Positions 18,427-28,045 of a DNA stretch of 64,000 nt are shown in pieces (the first letter of the stretch is position 1; every line of letters starts with the position of its first letter). Source of the stretch: Pseudomonas gingeri (GTDB lineage: Bacteria; Pseudomonadota; Gammaproteobacteria; Pseudomonadales; Pseudomonadaceae). The position numbers and the translations under genes are program-made. Location of the stretch: contig NZ_JACAPR010000026.1 in the NCBI RefSeq assembly GCF_013385635.1, forward strand, positions 1 through 64,000, given 5' to 3'. The notes below the pieces were generated by a model. The model saw nothing but the letters and a program-made list of their open reading frames with translations. It did no database searches and was not told where the DNA came from.

Positions 18427-18731
18427 CCGCGCATCTCACTGGCAGCGTCGATATCGAGCGTGTGGAAGCGGCGATACAGCTGCAGCAGGATCGCCAGGCC
18501 GATACTGGCCTCGGCGGCTGCCAGGCTGATCACCAGGATGAACATGATCTGTCCATCCGGTTGCGCCCAGCGTGCGCCCGCGACGACGAAGGCCAGGGCG
18601 GCGGCGTTCATCATCACCTCCAGGCTCATCAGCACGAAGAGGATGTTGCGGCGGACCATCAGGCCGACCAGGCCGAGGCAGAACAGGATACCGGCGACGG
18701 CCAGTCCATGCTCAAGAGGGATAGCAGGCAT
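18423..18731 (-). CDS. nuoK: NADH-quinone oxidoreductase subunit K
   Basis: NuoK is a 102-residue MrpC-like subunit with three transmembrane helices. The start at 18731 (MPAIPLEHGL) gives the standard length; upstream in-frame codons belong to nuoJ sequence. The two membrane glutamates needed for proton transfer are visible as Glu38 (SLEVMMNAAAL) and Glu74 (AAAEASIGLAIL). It follows nuoJ by four bases and overlaps nuoL by four. Confidence 0.96.
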   Translation of the reverse strand: MPAIPLEHGLAVAGILFCLGLVGLMVRRNILFVLMSLEVMMNAAALAFVVAGARWAQPDGQIMFILVISLAAAEASIGLAILLQLYRRFHTLDIDAASEMRG

Positions 18732-18735
18732 GGTA

Positions 18736-19236
18736 TTACTCCTTCGCCTCGTTGCGGCCCAAGTGGAATGCCGTGATGGCTGCGGCGAGCAGCAGCATCG
18801 AGGCAAGTTCGACCACCAGCAGGTACGGGCCGAACAGGCTGATGCCCACGGCCTTGGCGCCTACGGTGGTTTGACCGATCGCGGCACCGCTGCTGTGGCT
18901 GAACAGTACGTACAGCAGTTCGATCAGCAGCAGCAACGACAGCACGGCCGGCCCACCCCAGATACCGGGCTTGAGCCAGACGCGCTCCTGCTGGACCGCG
19001 GCCGGGCCGAGGTTGAGCATCATCACCACGAACACGAACAGCACCATGATGGCGCCGGCGTAGGCAATCACTTCCAGGGCACCGGCGAACGGTGCGCCGA
19101 GGCTGAAGAAGGTCATCGCCACGGCGATCAGCGAAATGATCAGATAGAGCAGGGCGTGCACGGGGTTGGTGTTGGTGACCACGCGAAGCGTGGACACAAC
19201 CGCGATACCCGATGCGAAATAGAAAGCGAATTCCAT
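18736..19236 (-). CDS. nuoJ: NADH-quinone oxidoreductase subunit J
   Basis: NuoJ is a 166-residue membrane subunit with five predicted helices. The conserved segment VIAYAGAIMVLFVFVVMML is the third helix, which carries the pi-bulge linked to coupling in complex I. It ends HLGRNEAKE. It lies nine bases after nuoI and four before nuoK, within one polycistronic unit. Confidence 0.96.
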   Translation of the reverse strand: MEFAFYFASGIAVVSTLRVVTNTNPVHALLYLIISLIAVAMTFFSLGAPFAGALEVIAYAGAIMVLFVFVVMMLNLGPAAVQQERVWLKPGIWGGPAVLSLLLLIELLYVLFSHSSGAAIGQTTVGAKAVGISLFGPYLLVVELASMLLLAAAITAFHLGRNEAKE

Positions 19237-19245
19237 CGTTCTTCC

Positions 19246-19794
19246 TTAAGGCAGCAAGCTCTTCACGTTGATCGGCTCGGCTTCGTTCTGGGCGGAGCCT
19301 TTCGGCTTCCCGGCAACAGCCATACCTGCAACACGATAGAAGTTGTAATCAGGGTTCTTGCCGGGGCCGGAGATCAGCAGATCCTCTTTCTCGTAGACCA
19401 GGTCCTGACGTTTGAACTCGGCCATCTCGAAATCCGGTGTCAGCTGGATCGCGGTGGTCGGGCAGGCTTCCTCGCAGAGGCCGCAGAAAATGCAGCGCGA
19501 GAAGTTGATGCGGAAGAACTCCGGGTACCAACGACCGTCGTCGGTTTCGGCTTTCTGCAGCGAGATGCAGCCCACCGGGCACGCCACGGCGCACAGGTTG
19601 CAGGCTACACAGCGCTCTTCGCCATCGGGGTCGCGGGTCAGGACGATGCGGCCGCGATAGCGCGGTGGCAGGTACACCGCTTCCTCGGGGTATTGCAGGG
19701 TGTCGCGTTTGCGGAAGCCATGGCCGAAAACCATCACCAGGCTTCGCAACTGGGTACCGGTACCCTTAACGATGTCGCCAATATATTTGAACAT
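19246..19794 (-). CDS. nuoI: NADH-quinone oxidoreductase subunit I (2x[4Fe-4S])
   Basis: NuoI (182 residues) is the ferredoxin-like subunit that holds clusters N6a and N6b in the peripheral arm. Two classic motifs are present: CVACNLCAVACPVGC and CIFCGLCEEACPTTA, each CxxCxxCxxxCP. The N-terminal amphipathic helix docks it on NuoH. It is eleven bases after nuoH and directly precedes nuoJ. Confidence 0.97.
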   Translation of the reverse strand: MFKYIGDIVKGTGTQLRSLVMVFGHGFRKRDTLQYPEEAVYLPPRYRGRIVLTRDPDGEERCVACNLCAVACPVGCISLQKAETDDGRWYPEFFRINFSRCIFCGLCEEACPTTAIQLTPDFEMAEFKRQDLVYEKEDLLISGPGKNPDYNFYRVAGMAVAGKPKGSAQNEAEPINVKSLLP

Positions 19795-19805
19795 GGGTCA
19801 AATCC

Positions 19806-20813
19806 TCACTGAACCGCGCCCGCAGGCGTGTTCAACAACACAAGCGCAGCGGTCACCAGCAAATTGATCAGGGTCAGCGGCAGGCAGAATTTCCAGCTGA
19901 AGTCCATCACCTGGTCATACCGTGGGCGCGGGATCGAAGCGCGCAGCAGGATGAACAGCATGATGAAGAACGCGGTCTTCAGGGCGAACCAGATGAACGA
20001 CAGTTGCGGCAGGATGCCGAACGGACCGTGCCAGCCACCGAAGAACAGGGTGACCAGCAGCGCCGAGATCAGGATGATGCCGATGTACTCGCCAACGAAG
20101 AACATGCCCCATTTCATGCCGGCATATTCAATGTGGTAACCATCGGCCAGTTCCTGTTCCGCTTCCGGCTGGTCGAAGGGGTGACGGTGAGTCACGGCCA
20201 CGCCGGCGATGAAGAAGGTCAGGAAACCGAAGATCTGCGGGATGACGAACCACAGGTGCTGGGCCTGGTAGTCGACGATGTCGCGCATGTTGAACGAGCC
20301 GACCTGGGCCACGATGCCCATCAGCGACAGACCCATGAACACTTCGTACGACACGGTCTGGGCCGAGGCCCGCAAGCTGCCCAGCAGGGCGAACTTGTTG
20401 TTGCTCGACCAACCGGCGAACAGCACCGCGTAGACCGACAGGCCGGCCATGGCGAAGAAGAACAACAGGCCGATGTTCAGGTCCGCGACACCCCAGGTCG
20501 GGGTAATCGGGATCACGGCGAAGGCGATCAGCAAGGCACTCATGGCCACAACCGGTGCCAGGGTGAAGATCACCTTGTCGGCGAACGGTGGCGTCCAGTC
20601 TTCCTTGAAGAACATCTTCAGCATGTCGGCGGCGATCTGGAACATGCCGAACGGGCCGACACGGTTCGGACCGTAGCGGTCCTGCCACCAGCCCAGCAGG
20701 CGACGTTCGACGAAGCTCAGCAGGGCACCGCAGACCACCACGGCCAGCAGGATGACAATGGCCTTGATGACCGTGAGGATCACGTCAATCACTTCAGGTG
20801 TGAACCAGGTCAT
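19806..20813 (-). CDS. nuoH: NADH-quinone oxidoreductase subunit H
   Basis: NuoH (335 residues, eight helices) forms much of the quinone-binding chamber and links the peripheral and membrane arms. Seen signatures are SFVERRLLGWWQDRYGPNR near residue 35, EAEQELADGYHIEYAGMKW in the loop lining the quinone site, and RPRYDQVM near the C-terminus. The start overlaps the nuoG stop by four bases. Confidence 0.97.
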   Translation of the reverse strand: MTWFTPEVIDVILTVIKAIVILLAVVVCGALLSFVERRLLGWWQDRYGPNRVGPFGMFQIAADMLKMFFKEDWTPPFADKVIFTLAPVVAMSALLIAFAVIPITPTWGVADLNIGLLFFFAMAGLSVYAVLFAGWSSNNKFALLGSLRASAQTVSYEVFMGLSLMGIVAQVGSFNMRDIVDYQAQHLWFVIPQIFGFLTFFIAGVAVTHRHPFDQPEAEQELADGYHIEYAGMKWGMFFVGEYIGIILISALLVTLFFGGWHGPFGILPQLSFIWFALKTAFFIMLFILLRASIPRPRYDQVMDFSWKFCLPLTLINLLVTAALVLLNTPAGAVQ

Positions 20814-23524
20814 TGAGCTGCCTCCTGCAGACCGTCGACGGATTTGCCGAAAATCGCTGGTGGAATCCCGGCCAGACCGGCCGGCAGGGCCACCAGGCCG
20901 GCGCCCAGTTGTTCATTGATGCGCAGTGGCAGGCGCAGTTGAATGCCCGCCACGTTCAGGCTGAGCAGCGCGCCATCGTTGACGCCCAGGCGGTCCGCTT
21001 CGGACTTGGCCAGCGCGACGTAGGCCGCCGGGATGCGCTCTTGAACCGGTGCGGCCTTGGAAGAGTTCTCTTCACTGCCGAACAGGTGGAAGAACGGCAC
21101 CACTTGCCAGGTGCCCTGGGCTGGGTTGAAGGCGCGTGGAACACTGGCGAACCAGTTCAGCGCATCACCCTGGCTTTCGATCAGGCGGGTGCCCGGGTCG
21201 CCGGCACGGATGTGACCACCGACTTCGTCCTGGAACTTGTTCCAGGCCTGTGGCGAGTTCCAGCCCGGCGACCAGGCGAACGGCACCTGTTGGCGCGGTT
21301 CGACGGAGCCCGAGTAACCTTCCATGGAGAAGGCGAACGCGGTATCGACGTCCTGGGAGGTACGCGGCTCATGCACGCTGATATTGGCGCGCATGGCGGT
21401 GCGACCGGAGTAGCGCAGCGGTTCGCGGGCCAGTTTCATGCCCTTGATGCGGAACGCCGCGGACGGTGCCGCATCGATGATGCGGGCCAGTTGCGGCGTG
21501 CTCGATGCACAGGCGGCAGTGACGTGGTCCAGTTGGGTCCAGTCGATCGGCTGGTTCAGCAGGGTGGCACGCAGGGCATGAAGCCAGCGCCAGCCTTCGT
21601 GGACCAGGATGCTCGCATCGAGGTACTTCGGATCGAAGACCTGGAAGAAGCGCTGGGCGCGACCTTCCTGGCTGACCAGGGTACCGTCGCCTTCGGCGAA
21701 GCTCGCCGCCGGCAGCACCAGGTGGGCGCGGTCGGTGGTAGCGGTCTTCTGGTGGTCGGCGACGATCACCACTTTCGCGGCATTCAGCGCAGCGTCGACC
21801 TTGGCGGCGTCGGTGCGGGTGAACAGATCGTTTTCCAGCACGACGATGGCGTCGGCCTTGCCATCGATGACCGCTTGCAGGGCAGCGTCCAGCGACTCAC
21901 CACCGAGCATGGCCAGGCCGAGGCTGTTGGCTTCCGGCACGATCAGGCTGATGGAACCGGCTTTTTCGCGCAGCTTCAGGGCCTTGGCAATGTTTGCGGC
22001 GGCTTCGATCAGCGCCTTGGAACCCAGGGAGGTACCGGCGATGATCAATGGGCGCTTGGCGGCGAGCAGGGCGTCGGCGATGCGCTTGGCCAGTTCAACG
22101 GCTTCAGCGTCCAGGCCTTCGACAGCCGGTGCGCTGGCGTCAAGGGCGTGGGCCACGGCGAAACCGAGGCGGGCCAGGTCGTCAGGTGCGGCGTGCACGC
22201 ATTCTTCGGCGATGTCGTCGAGCTTGGTTTCTGCCAGGCTGGCGATGAACAGCGGGTTCAGCGCGTGCTGGCCGATGTTCTTCACCGCGGCATCGAGCCA
22301 GGGCTGGACACGCATGGCATCGGCCATGGCTTCGGCCTTGCCCTTGACCGACTGGCGCAGGGCCAGGGCCATGCGAGCGGCGGTCTGGGTCAGGTCTTCA
22401 CCGAGGACGAACACGGCATCGTGGTCTTCGATGTCGCGCATGTTCGGCACGGGCAGCGGGCTGTCCTTGAGTACCTGCAGGACCAGGCGGATGCGCTCCA
22501 GCTCGGATGCTTCGATACCCGAATGGAAGTGCTCGGCACCGACCAGTTCGCGCAGGGCGTAGTTGCTTTCCAGGCTGGCACGGGGCGAACCGATACCGAC
22601 GATGTTGCGACCGCGCAGCAACTCGGCAGCTTTATCCAGGGCGTTGTCCAGGCTCAGCCTGGTGCCGTCGGCCAGCAGCGGCTGGCGTGGGCGGTCGGTG
22701 CGGTTGACGTAGCCATAGCCGAAACGGCCACGGTCGCACAGGAAGTACTGGTTCACCGAACCGTTGAAACGGTTCTCGATACGACGCAGTTCGCCGTAGC
22801 GTTCACCCGGGCTGATGTTACAACCGCTGGAGCAGCCATGGCAGATGCTCGGCGAGAACTGCATGTCCCACTTGCGGTTGTAGCGCTCGGAGTGGGTCTT
22901 GTCGGTGAACACACCGGTCGGGCAGACCTCGGTGAGGTTGCCGGAGAACTCGCTTTCCAGGGTGCCGTCTTCGACGCGACCGAAGTACACGTTGTCGTGG
23001 GCGCCGAACACACCGAGGTCGGTACCGCCGGCGTAGTCCTTGTAGAAACGCACGCAGCGGTAGCAGGCGATGCAGCGGTTCATTTCGTGGGAAATGAACG
23101 GGCCCAGTTCCTGGTTCTGGTGGGTACGCTTGGTGAAGCGATAACGGCGCTCGTTGTGGCCGGTCATCACGGTCATGTCTTGCAGGTGGCAGTGACCGCC
23201 TTCCTCGCAGACCGGGCAGTCGTGCGGGTGGTTGGTCATCAGCCATTCGACGACACTGGCGCGGAACGCCTTGGATTCTTCATCGTCGATGGAGATCCAG
23301 GTGTTGTCGGTGGCCGGGGTCATGCAGGACATGACGATACGACCACGGGTGTCGTTCTCGTCGTTGTACTGCTTGACCGCGCACTGGCGACAGGCACCGA
23401 CGCTACCGAGCGCGGGGTGCCAGCAGAAATAAGGGATGTCGAGGCCTAGCGACAGACATGCCTGTAACAGGTTGTCTGCCCCATCGACTTCGAGCGCTTT
23501 GCCGTCTACGTGGATAGTGGCCAT
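20810..23524 (-). CDS. nuoG: NADH-quinone oxidoreductase subunit G
   Basis: NuoG (904 residues) is the largest peripheral subunit and carries several Fe-S clusters. The N-terminal [2Fe-2S] cluster N1b ligands are Cys34, Cys45, Cys48 and Cys67. The His/Cys motif HDCPVCEEGGHC (N5) and CIACYRCVRF (N4) follow. The additional N7 motif CHGCSSGC found in the E. coli-type protein is also present. The C-terminal two-thirds is a molybdopterin-oxidoreductase-like fold without cofactor. The gene is separated from nuoF by an unusual 129-bp gap; elsewhere in the operon genes overlap or nearly touch, apart from the 73-bp nuoB-nuoCD gap. Confidence 0.97.
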   Translation of the reverse strand: MATIHVDGKALEVDGADNLLQACLSLGLDIPYFCWHPALGSVGACRQCAVKQYNDENDTRGRIVMSCMTPATDNTWISIDDEESKAFRASVVEWLMTNHPHDCPVCEEGGHCHLQDMTVMTGHNERRYRFTKRTHQNQELGPFISHEMNRCIACYRCVRFYKDYAGGTDLGVFGAHDNVYFGRVEDGTLESEFSGNLTEVCPTGVFTDKTHSERYNRKWDMQFSPSICHGCSSGCNISPGERYGELRRIENRFNGSVNQYFLCDRGRFGYGYVNRTDRPRQPLLADGTRLSLDNALDKAAELLRGRNIVGIGSPRASLESNYALRELVGAEHFHSGIEASELERIRLVLQVLKDSPLPVPNMRDIEDHDAVFVLGEDLTQTAARMALALRQSVKGKAEAMADAMRVQPWLDAAVKNIGQHALNPLFIASLAETKLDDIAEECVHAAPDDLARLGFAVAHALDASAPAVEGLDAEAVELAKRIADALLAAKRPLIIAGTSLGSKALIEAAANIAKALKLREKAGSISLIVPEANSLGLAMLGGESLDAALQAVIDGKADAIVVLENDLFTRTDAAKVDAALNAAKVVIVADHQKTATTDRAHLVLPAASFAEGDGTLVSQEGRAQRFFQVFDPKYLDASILVHEGWRWLHALRATLLNQPIDWTQLDHVTAACASSTPQLARIIDAAPSAAFRIKGMKLAREPLRYSGRTAMRANISVHEPRTSQDVDTAFAFSMEGYSGSVEPRQQVPFAWSPGWNSPQAWNKFQDEVGGHIRAGDPGTRLIESQGDALNWFASVPRAFNPAQGTWQVVPFFHLFGSEENSSKAAPVQERIPAAYVALAKSEADRLGVNDGALLSLNVAGIQLRLPLRINEQLGAGLVALPAGLAGIPPAIFGKSVDGLQEAAQ

Positions 23525-23653
23525 GGTTCAAAGTTCTTCGTTGGCCCGCGTCTGCGGGCGTGGCTAATGGAATCCTGGTGCTCGCCTGGCGCATCGGGAT
23601 GCGTCTTCAGACGAGGAAGAGGGCGGCACGGACCGCCCCCCTTCGATACGTTC
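23525..23653 (-). promoter_or_regulatory. Long nuoF-nuoG intercistronic spacer with hairpin
   Basis: This 129-bp spacer contains a 6-bp GC-only stem (23621-23626 and 23633-23638, loop of six) followed on the minus strand by the pyrimidine-rich TCTTCCT. It resembles a weak terminator, an attenuator or an RNA-processing/stability hairpin. No small open frame with a ribosome-binding site was seen. Function is inference. Confidence 0.35.
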
Positions 23654-25009
23654 TTATGCGCCGACTACGATCGGCCGCGCCAAAGGCGGGATGGCCGCAC
23701 GGGTAGGTGCGATGCCAGCCTCGAACTCCGGACGGAAATATTTGATTGCGCTGCCCAATGGCTCCACGGCGCCCGGTGCGTGAGCACAGAAGGTCTTGCC
23801 CGGGCCGAGGAAACCGACCAGACCCAGCAGGGTCTCGATATCGCCGGCCTGGCCTTCGCCGTTCTCGATGGCGCGCAGGAGCTTGACGCTCCATGGCAGG
23901 CCGTCGCGGCAAGGGGTGCAGAAACCGCACGATTCACGGGCGAAGAACTCTTCCATGTTGCGCAGCAGCGAAACCATGTTGACGCTGTCGTCCACCGCCA
24001 TGGCCAGGCCCGTACCCATCCGGGTACCGACCTTGGCGATGCCGCCGGCATACATCTGGGCGTCCAGATGCTCCGGCAGGAGGAAGCCGGTACCGGCGCC
24101 ACCAGGCTGCCAGCACTTGAGCTTGAACCCGTCGCGCATGCCACCGGCGTAGTCTTCGAACAGCTCGCGGGCGGTCACGCCGAACGGCAGTTCCCACAGC
24201 CCCGGGTTCTTCACCTTGCCGGAGAAGCCCATCAGCTTGGTGCCGTGGTCTTCGCTGCCTTCGCGGGCAAGGGACTTGTACCAGTCGGTGCCGTTACCGA
24301 TGATCGCTGGCACATTGCACAGGGTCTCGACGTTGTTCACGCAGGTCGGCTTGCCCCAGACGCCGACAGCGGCGGGGAAGGGCGGCTTGGAGCGCGGATT
24401 GGCACGGCGGCCTTCGAGGGAGTTGATCAGTGCGGTTTCTTCACCGCAGATGTAACGCCCGGCACCGGTGTGGACGAACAACTCGAAGTCGAAGCCGCTG
24501 CCGAGGATGTTCTTGCCCAGCAGGCCCGCGGCCTTGGCTTCTGCCACGGCACGGTTGAGGTGCTTGGCGGCGGTGGTGTATTCGCCGCGCAGGAAGATGT
24601 AGCCGCGGTAGGTCTTCAGTGCACGGGCACTGATCAGCATGCCTTCGATCAGCAGATGGGGCAGTTGCTCCATCAGCATGCGGTCTTTCCAGGTGTTGGG
24701 CTCCATTTCATCCGCGTTGCACAGCAGGTAGCGGATGTTCATGGATTCGTCTTTGGGCATCAGGCCCCATTTCACGCCGGTGGGGAAGCCCGCACCGCCG
24801 CGACCCTTGAGGCCGGCGTCCTTGACCGTCTGGACGATGTCGTCCTGGGACAGGTCGGCGAAAGCCTTGCGCGCGGCGGCATAGCCGTCCTTTGCCTGGT
24901 ATTCGTCGAGCCACACCGGTTCTGCGTCATCGCGCAGGCGCCAGGTCAGCGGGTGGGTTTCCGCCGACCGCGCAATGCGGTTGGCAGGGCCGAAGGAAGT
25001 CAGGGTCAT
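23654..25009 (-). CDS. nuoF: NADH-quinone oxidoreductase subunit F (NADH/FMN)
   Basis: NuoF (451 residues) binds NADH, FMN and cluster N3 at the tip of the peripheral arm and starts electron entry. The glycine-rich NADH/FMN region reads GLKGRGGAGFPTGVKW (about residues 67-82), and RGEYTTAA and GAGRYICGEETALINSLEG follow. The N3 ligands are in ESCGFCTPCRDG near residue 350. It overlaps the nuoE stop by four bases. Confidence 0.97.
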   Translation of the reverse strand: MTLTSFGPANRIARSAETHPLTWRLRDDAEPVWLDEYQAKDGYAAARKAFADLSQDDIVQTVKDAGLKGRGGAGFPTGVKWGLMPKDESMNIRYLLCNADEMEPNTWKDRMLMEQLPHLLIEGMLISARALKTYRGYIFLRGEYTTAAKHLNRAVAEAKAAGLLGKNILGSGFDFELFVHTGAGRYICGEETALINSLEGRRANPRSKPPFPAAVGVWGKPTCVNNVETLCNVPAIIGNGTDWYKSLAREGSEDHGTKLMGFSGKVKNPGLWELPFGVTARELFEDYAGGMRDGFKLKCWQPGGAGTGFLLPEHLDAQMYAGGIAKVGTRMGTGLAMAVDDSVNMVSLLRNMEEFFARESCGFCTPCRDGLPWSVKLLRAIENGEGQAGDIETLLGLVGFLGPGKTFCAHAPGAVEPLGSAIKYFRPEFEAGIAPTRAAIPPLARPIVVGA

Positions 25010-25503
25010 ACGTAGCCCTCCAGCAGTTTGGCAACGCCAGCTGGCTGGACGTCGCCGAAGGTGTCGTCGTCGATCATCAGTGCCGGGGCCTTGTCGCAGT
25101 TGCCGAGGCAGCAGACGGGCAGCAGGGTGAAGCGGCCGTCGGCGGTGGTTTGACCCAGGCCGATGCCGAGCTTGCTCTGGATCTCGCTGACCACCGACTC
25201 GTGGCCGCCGATATAGCAGACCATGCTGTCGCAGACGCGAATGATGTGACGACCGACCGGCTGGCGGAAGATCTGGCTGTAGAAAGTCGCTACGCCCTCG
25301 ACGTCGCTCGCCGGGATGCCGAGGATCTCGCCGATGGCGTAGAGCGCGCCGTCAGGCACCCAGCCACGTTCCTTCTGGACGATCTTCAGGGCTTCGATGG
25401 ACGCCGCGCGCGGGTCTTCGTAGTGATGCAGCTCATGCTCGATGGCCGAGCGCTCGGTTTCGCTGAGGGCGAAACGGTCTGTCTGGATAAGCGTGCTGTT
25501 CAT
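25006..25503 (-). CDS. nuoE: NADH-quinone oxidoreductase subunit E ([2Fe-2S])
   Basis: NuoE (165 residues) has a thioredoxin-like fold carrying cluster N1a next to FMN. Ligands fit Cys91 and Cys96 (VCDSMVC) and Cys132 and Cys136 (CCLGNC). The N-terminal helical bundle includes ALKIVQKERGWVPDGALY. It lies two bases after nuoCD and overlaps nuoF by four. Confidence 0.96.
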   Translation of the reverse strand: MNSTLIQTDRFALSETERSAIEHELHHYEDPRAASIEALKIVQKERGWVPDGALYAIGEILGIPASDVEGVATFYSQIFRQPVGRHIIRVCDSMVCYIGGHESVVSEIQSKLGIGLGQTTADGRFTLLPVCCLGNCDKAPALMIDDDTFGDVQPAGVAKLLEGYV

Positions 25504-25505
25504 GC

Positions 25506-27287
25506 TTAGCGGTCCACGTCGGCCATAACGAAGTCGATACTACCCAGGTACGCGATCAAGTCCGCGACCATGCTGCCGCGGATCACCGAAGGGATCTGCT
25601 GCAGGTGCGGGAAGCTTGGGGTACGAATCCGGGTGCGGTAGCTCATGGTGCCGCCATCGCTCGTCAGGTAATAACTGTTGATGCCCTTGGTCGCTTCGAT
25701 CATCTGGAAGGATTCGTTGGCCGGCATGACCGGGCCCCACGAAACTTGCAGGAAGTGCGTGATCAGGGTCTCGATGTGTTGCAGCGTGCGCTCTTTCGGC
25801 GGCGGCGTGGTCAGCGGGTGATCCGCCTTGTACGGGCCTTCCGGCATGTTGCGCATGCACTGGTCGATGATCTTGATGCTCTGGCGCATCTCTTCGACGC
25901 GTACCATGCAGCGGTCGTAGGCATCGCCGTTGGCCGCCAGCGGCACTTCGAACTCGAAGTTCTCGTAGCCGGAGTACGGACGGGCCTTGCGCAGGTCGAA
26001 ATCGCAGCCGGTGGAACGCAAGCCTGCACCGGTGACGCCCCATTCCAGGGCTTCCTTGGTGTTGTAGGCGGCGACACCGATGGTCCGGCCCTTGAGGATA
26101 CTGTTCTGCAGGGCGGCCTTGGTGTACTCGTCGAGGCGTTTTGGCAGCCAGTCGACGAATTCCTTGACCAACTTGTCCCAGCCGCGCGGCAGGTCGTGGG
26201 CGACACCACCGATGCGGTACCAGGCCGGGTGCAGGCGGAAACCGGTGATGGCTTCGATCACCTTGTAGGCGCGCTGGCGGTCGGTGAAGGTGAAGAACAC
26301 CGGGGTCATGGCGCCGACGTCCTGGATATAGGTACCCAGGAACAGCAGGTGGCTGGTGATCCGGAAGAACTCGGCCATCATGATGCGGATGGTATCGACC
26401 CGGTCCGGCACCTTGATCCCGGCCAGTTTCTCGACCGAGAGCACGTACGGCAGGTTGTTCATCACCCCGCCGAGGTAGTCGATACGGTCGGTGTAGGGGA
26501 TGAAGCTGTGCCAGGACTGGCGCTCGGCCATCTTCTCGGCACCACGGTGGTGGTAACCGATGTCCGGCACGCAGTCGACGATCTCTTCACCGTCCAGTTG
26601 CAGGATGATCCGGAAGGCACCGTGGGCCGAAGGGTGGTTCGGACCGAGGTTGAGGAACATGTAGTCCTCGTTGGCGCCGGAACGCTTCATTCCCCAGTCT
26701 TCCGGACGGAAGCGCGCAGCCTCTTCCTCAAGCTGCTGCTTGGCCAGGGTCAGGCTGTACGGATCGAATTCGGTGGCGCGGGCAGGGAAGTCCTTGCGCA
26801 GCGGGTGACCTTCCCAGGTCGGCGGCATCATGATGCGCGACAGGTGCGGGTGACCTTTGAAGTCGATGCCGAACATGTCCCAGACTTCACGTTCGTTCCA
26901 GTTGGCATTCGGCCAGATGCTGGTGACGCTCGGCAAGCTGAGGTCGCTTTCGGACAAGGCGACCTTGATCATCACGTCACTATTACGCTCGATCGAGAGC
27001 AGGTGATAGAAGACGCTGAAATCGGCCGCCGGCAGGCCCTGGCGCTTGGTGCGCAGACGCTCGTCCACGCCGTGCAGGTCATAGAGCATGACGTATGGCT
27101 TGGGCAGGTTGCGCAGGAAGGTCAGGACTTCGACGAGTTTGGCACGGCTCACCCACAGTACCGGCATGCCGGTGCGGGTGGCCTGGGCGATGAACGCCTC
27201 CGGGCCAAAACGGTTGTTCAGTTCGACGACCACATCCTGGTCGTCTGCCTTGTAAGGCGGGATGTACAGAGCACTGCCTGTAGTCAT
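25506..27287 (-). CDS. nuoC: NADH-quinone oxidoreductase fused subunit C/D
   Basis: This 593-residue protein fuses NuoC (about 1-185, with the 30-kDa subunit signature EREVWDMFGIDFKGHPHLSRIM) to NuoD (about 205-593, with GPNHPSAHGAFRIIL and GYHHRGAEKMAE lining the quinone site). The fusion is the usual gammaproteobacterial form, also named nuoCD. The C-terminal end (SIDFVMADVDR) matches the conserved 49-kDa tail. It follows nuoB after a 73-base gap. Confidence 0.97.
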   Translation of the reverse strand: MTTGSALYIPPYKADDQDVVVELNNRFGPEAFIAQATRTGMPVLWVSRAKLVEVLTFLRNLPKPYVMLYDLHGVDERLRTKRQGLPAADFSVFYHLLSIERNSDVMIKVALSESDLSLPSVTSIWPNANWNEREVWDMFGIDFKGHPHLSRIMMPPTWEGHPLRKDFPARATEFDPYSLTLAKQQLEEEAARFRPEDWGMKRSGANEDYMFLNLGPNHPSAHGAFRIILQLDGEEIVDCVPDIGYHHRGAEKMAERQSWHSFIPYTDRIDYLGGVMNNLPYVLSVEKLAGIKVPDRVDTIRIMMAEFFRITSHLLFLGTYIQDVGAMTPVFFTFTDRQRAYKVIEAITGFRLHPAWYRIGGVAHDLPRGWDKLVKEFVDWLPKRLDEYTKAALQNSILKGRTIGVAAYNTKEALEWGVTGAGLRSTGCDFDLRKARPYSGYENFEFEVPLAANGDAYDRCMVRVEEMRQSIKIIDQCMRNMPEGPYKADHPLTTPPPKERTLQHIETLITHFLQVSWGPVMPANESFQMIEATKGINSYYLTSDGGTMSYRTRIRTPSFPHLQQIPSVIRGSMVADLIAYLGSIDFVMADVDR

Positions 27288-27360
27288 GGTTTTTTATCGC
27301 TTTCGGTCAACGTAAAGAATGAAGCCAGGTACTCGTTTCTTTATAAGAAGCAGGACTGGA

Positions 27361-28035
27361 TCAGACTTCGTCGGGGCTGCGCAGGTTGGTTACCTGAATA
27401 CGCTGTTCGCGGCGCTGTTCCTTTTGCGACGGCATCTCGGCGCGATACACGCCTTGGTCACCGACGACCCAGGAAAGTGGGCGACGCTCCTGGCCAATCG
27501 ACTCTTGCAAGAGCATCAAGCCTTGCAGGAAAGCCTCGGGGCGGGGCGGGCAGCCAGGCACGTAGACGTCCACGGGCAGGAACTTGTCCACCCCCTGAAC
27601 GACGGAGTAGATGTCGTACATGCCACCGGAGTTGGCACACGAACCCATGGAGATCACCCACTTCGGTTCGAGCATCTGCTCGTACAGGCGCTGGATGATG
27701 GGGGCCATCTTCACGAAGCAGGTCCCGGCAATAACCATGAAGTCGGCCTGGCGTGGTGATGCCCGGATAACTTCGGCGCCGAAGCGTGCGATGTCGTGAG
27801 GTGCCGTGAAGGCAGTGGTCATTTCCACGTAGCAGCAAGACAGACCGAAGTTGTACGGCCACAGGGAGTTCTTGCGCCCCCAGTTGACCGCGCCACTCAG
27901 CACGTCTTCCAGCTTGCCCATGAAAATGTTCTTGTGGACTTGATCCTCTAACGGATCGGAAACGGTTTCCCGTTCGCCGATCGGATACTGCTCGTTAGGA
28001 GCGTCCGGGTCGATTCTGGTGAGATTGTATTGCAT
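27361..28035 (-). CDS. nuoB: NADH-quinone oxidoreductase subunit B (cluster N2)
   Basis: NuoB (224 residues) carries cluster N2, the last Fe-S centre before quinone. Its ligands are the tandem Cys67-Cys68 (LSCCYVEM), Cys133 (MGSCANSGG) and Cys162 (VPGCPP). I take the ATG at 28035 (MQYNLTRIDP), with GAGG eight bases upstream, rather than the in-frame TTG two codons earlier. The GAGG overlaps the nuoA stop region, consistent with coupling. Confidence 0.96.
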   Translation of the reverse strand: MQYNLTRIDPDAPNEQYPIGERETVSDPLEDQVHKNIFMGKLEDVLSGAVNWGRKNSLWPYNFGLSCCYVEMTTAFTAPHDIARFGAEVIRASPRQADFMVIAGTCFVKMAPIIQRLYEQMLEPKWVISMGSCANSGGMYDIYSVVQGVDKFLPVDVYVPGCPPRPEAFLQGLMLLQESIGQERRPLSWVVGDQGVYRAEMPSQKEQRREQRIQVTNLRSPDEV

Positions 28036-28045
28036 TGCCAAAGCC

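Noticed and set aside
16678..19812. Plus-strand open frame of over 1,000 codons opposite nuoL-nuoI
   Set aside because: It lies antisense to clearly conserved complex I genes; such long shadows are usual in GC-rich DNA, and the product is Gln/His/Gly-rich without any domain.
20813..23449. Plus-strand open frame of 878 codons opposite nuoG
   Set aside because: Antisense shadow of nuoG with no start signal and no recognisable domain.
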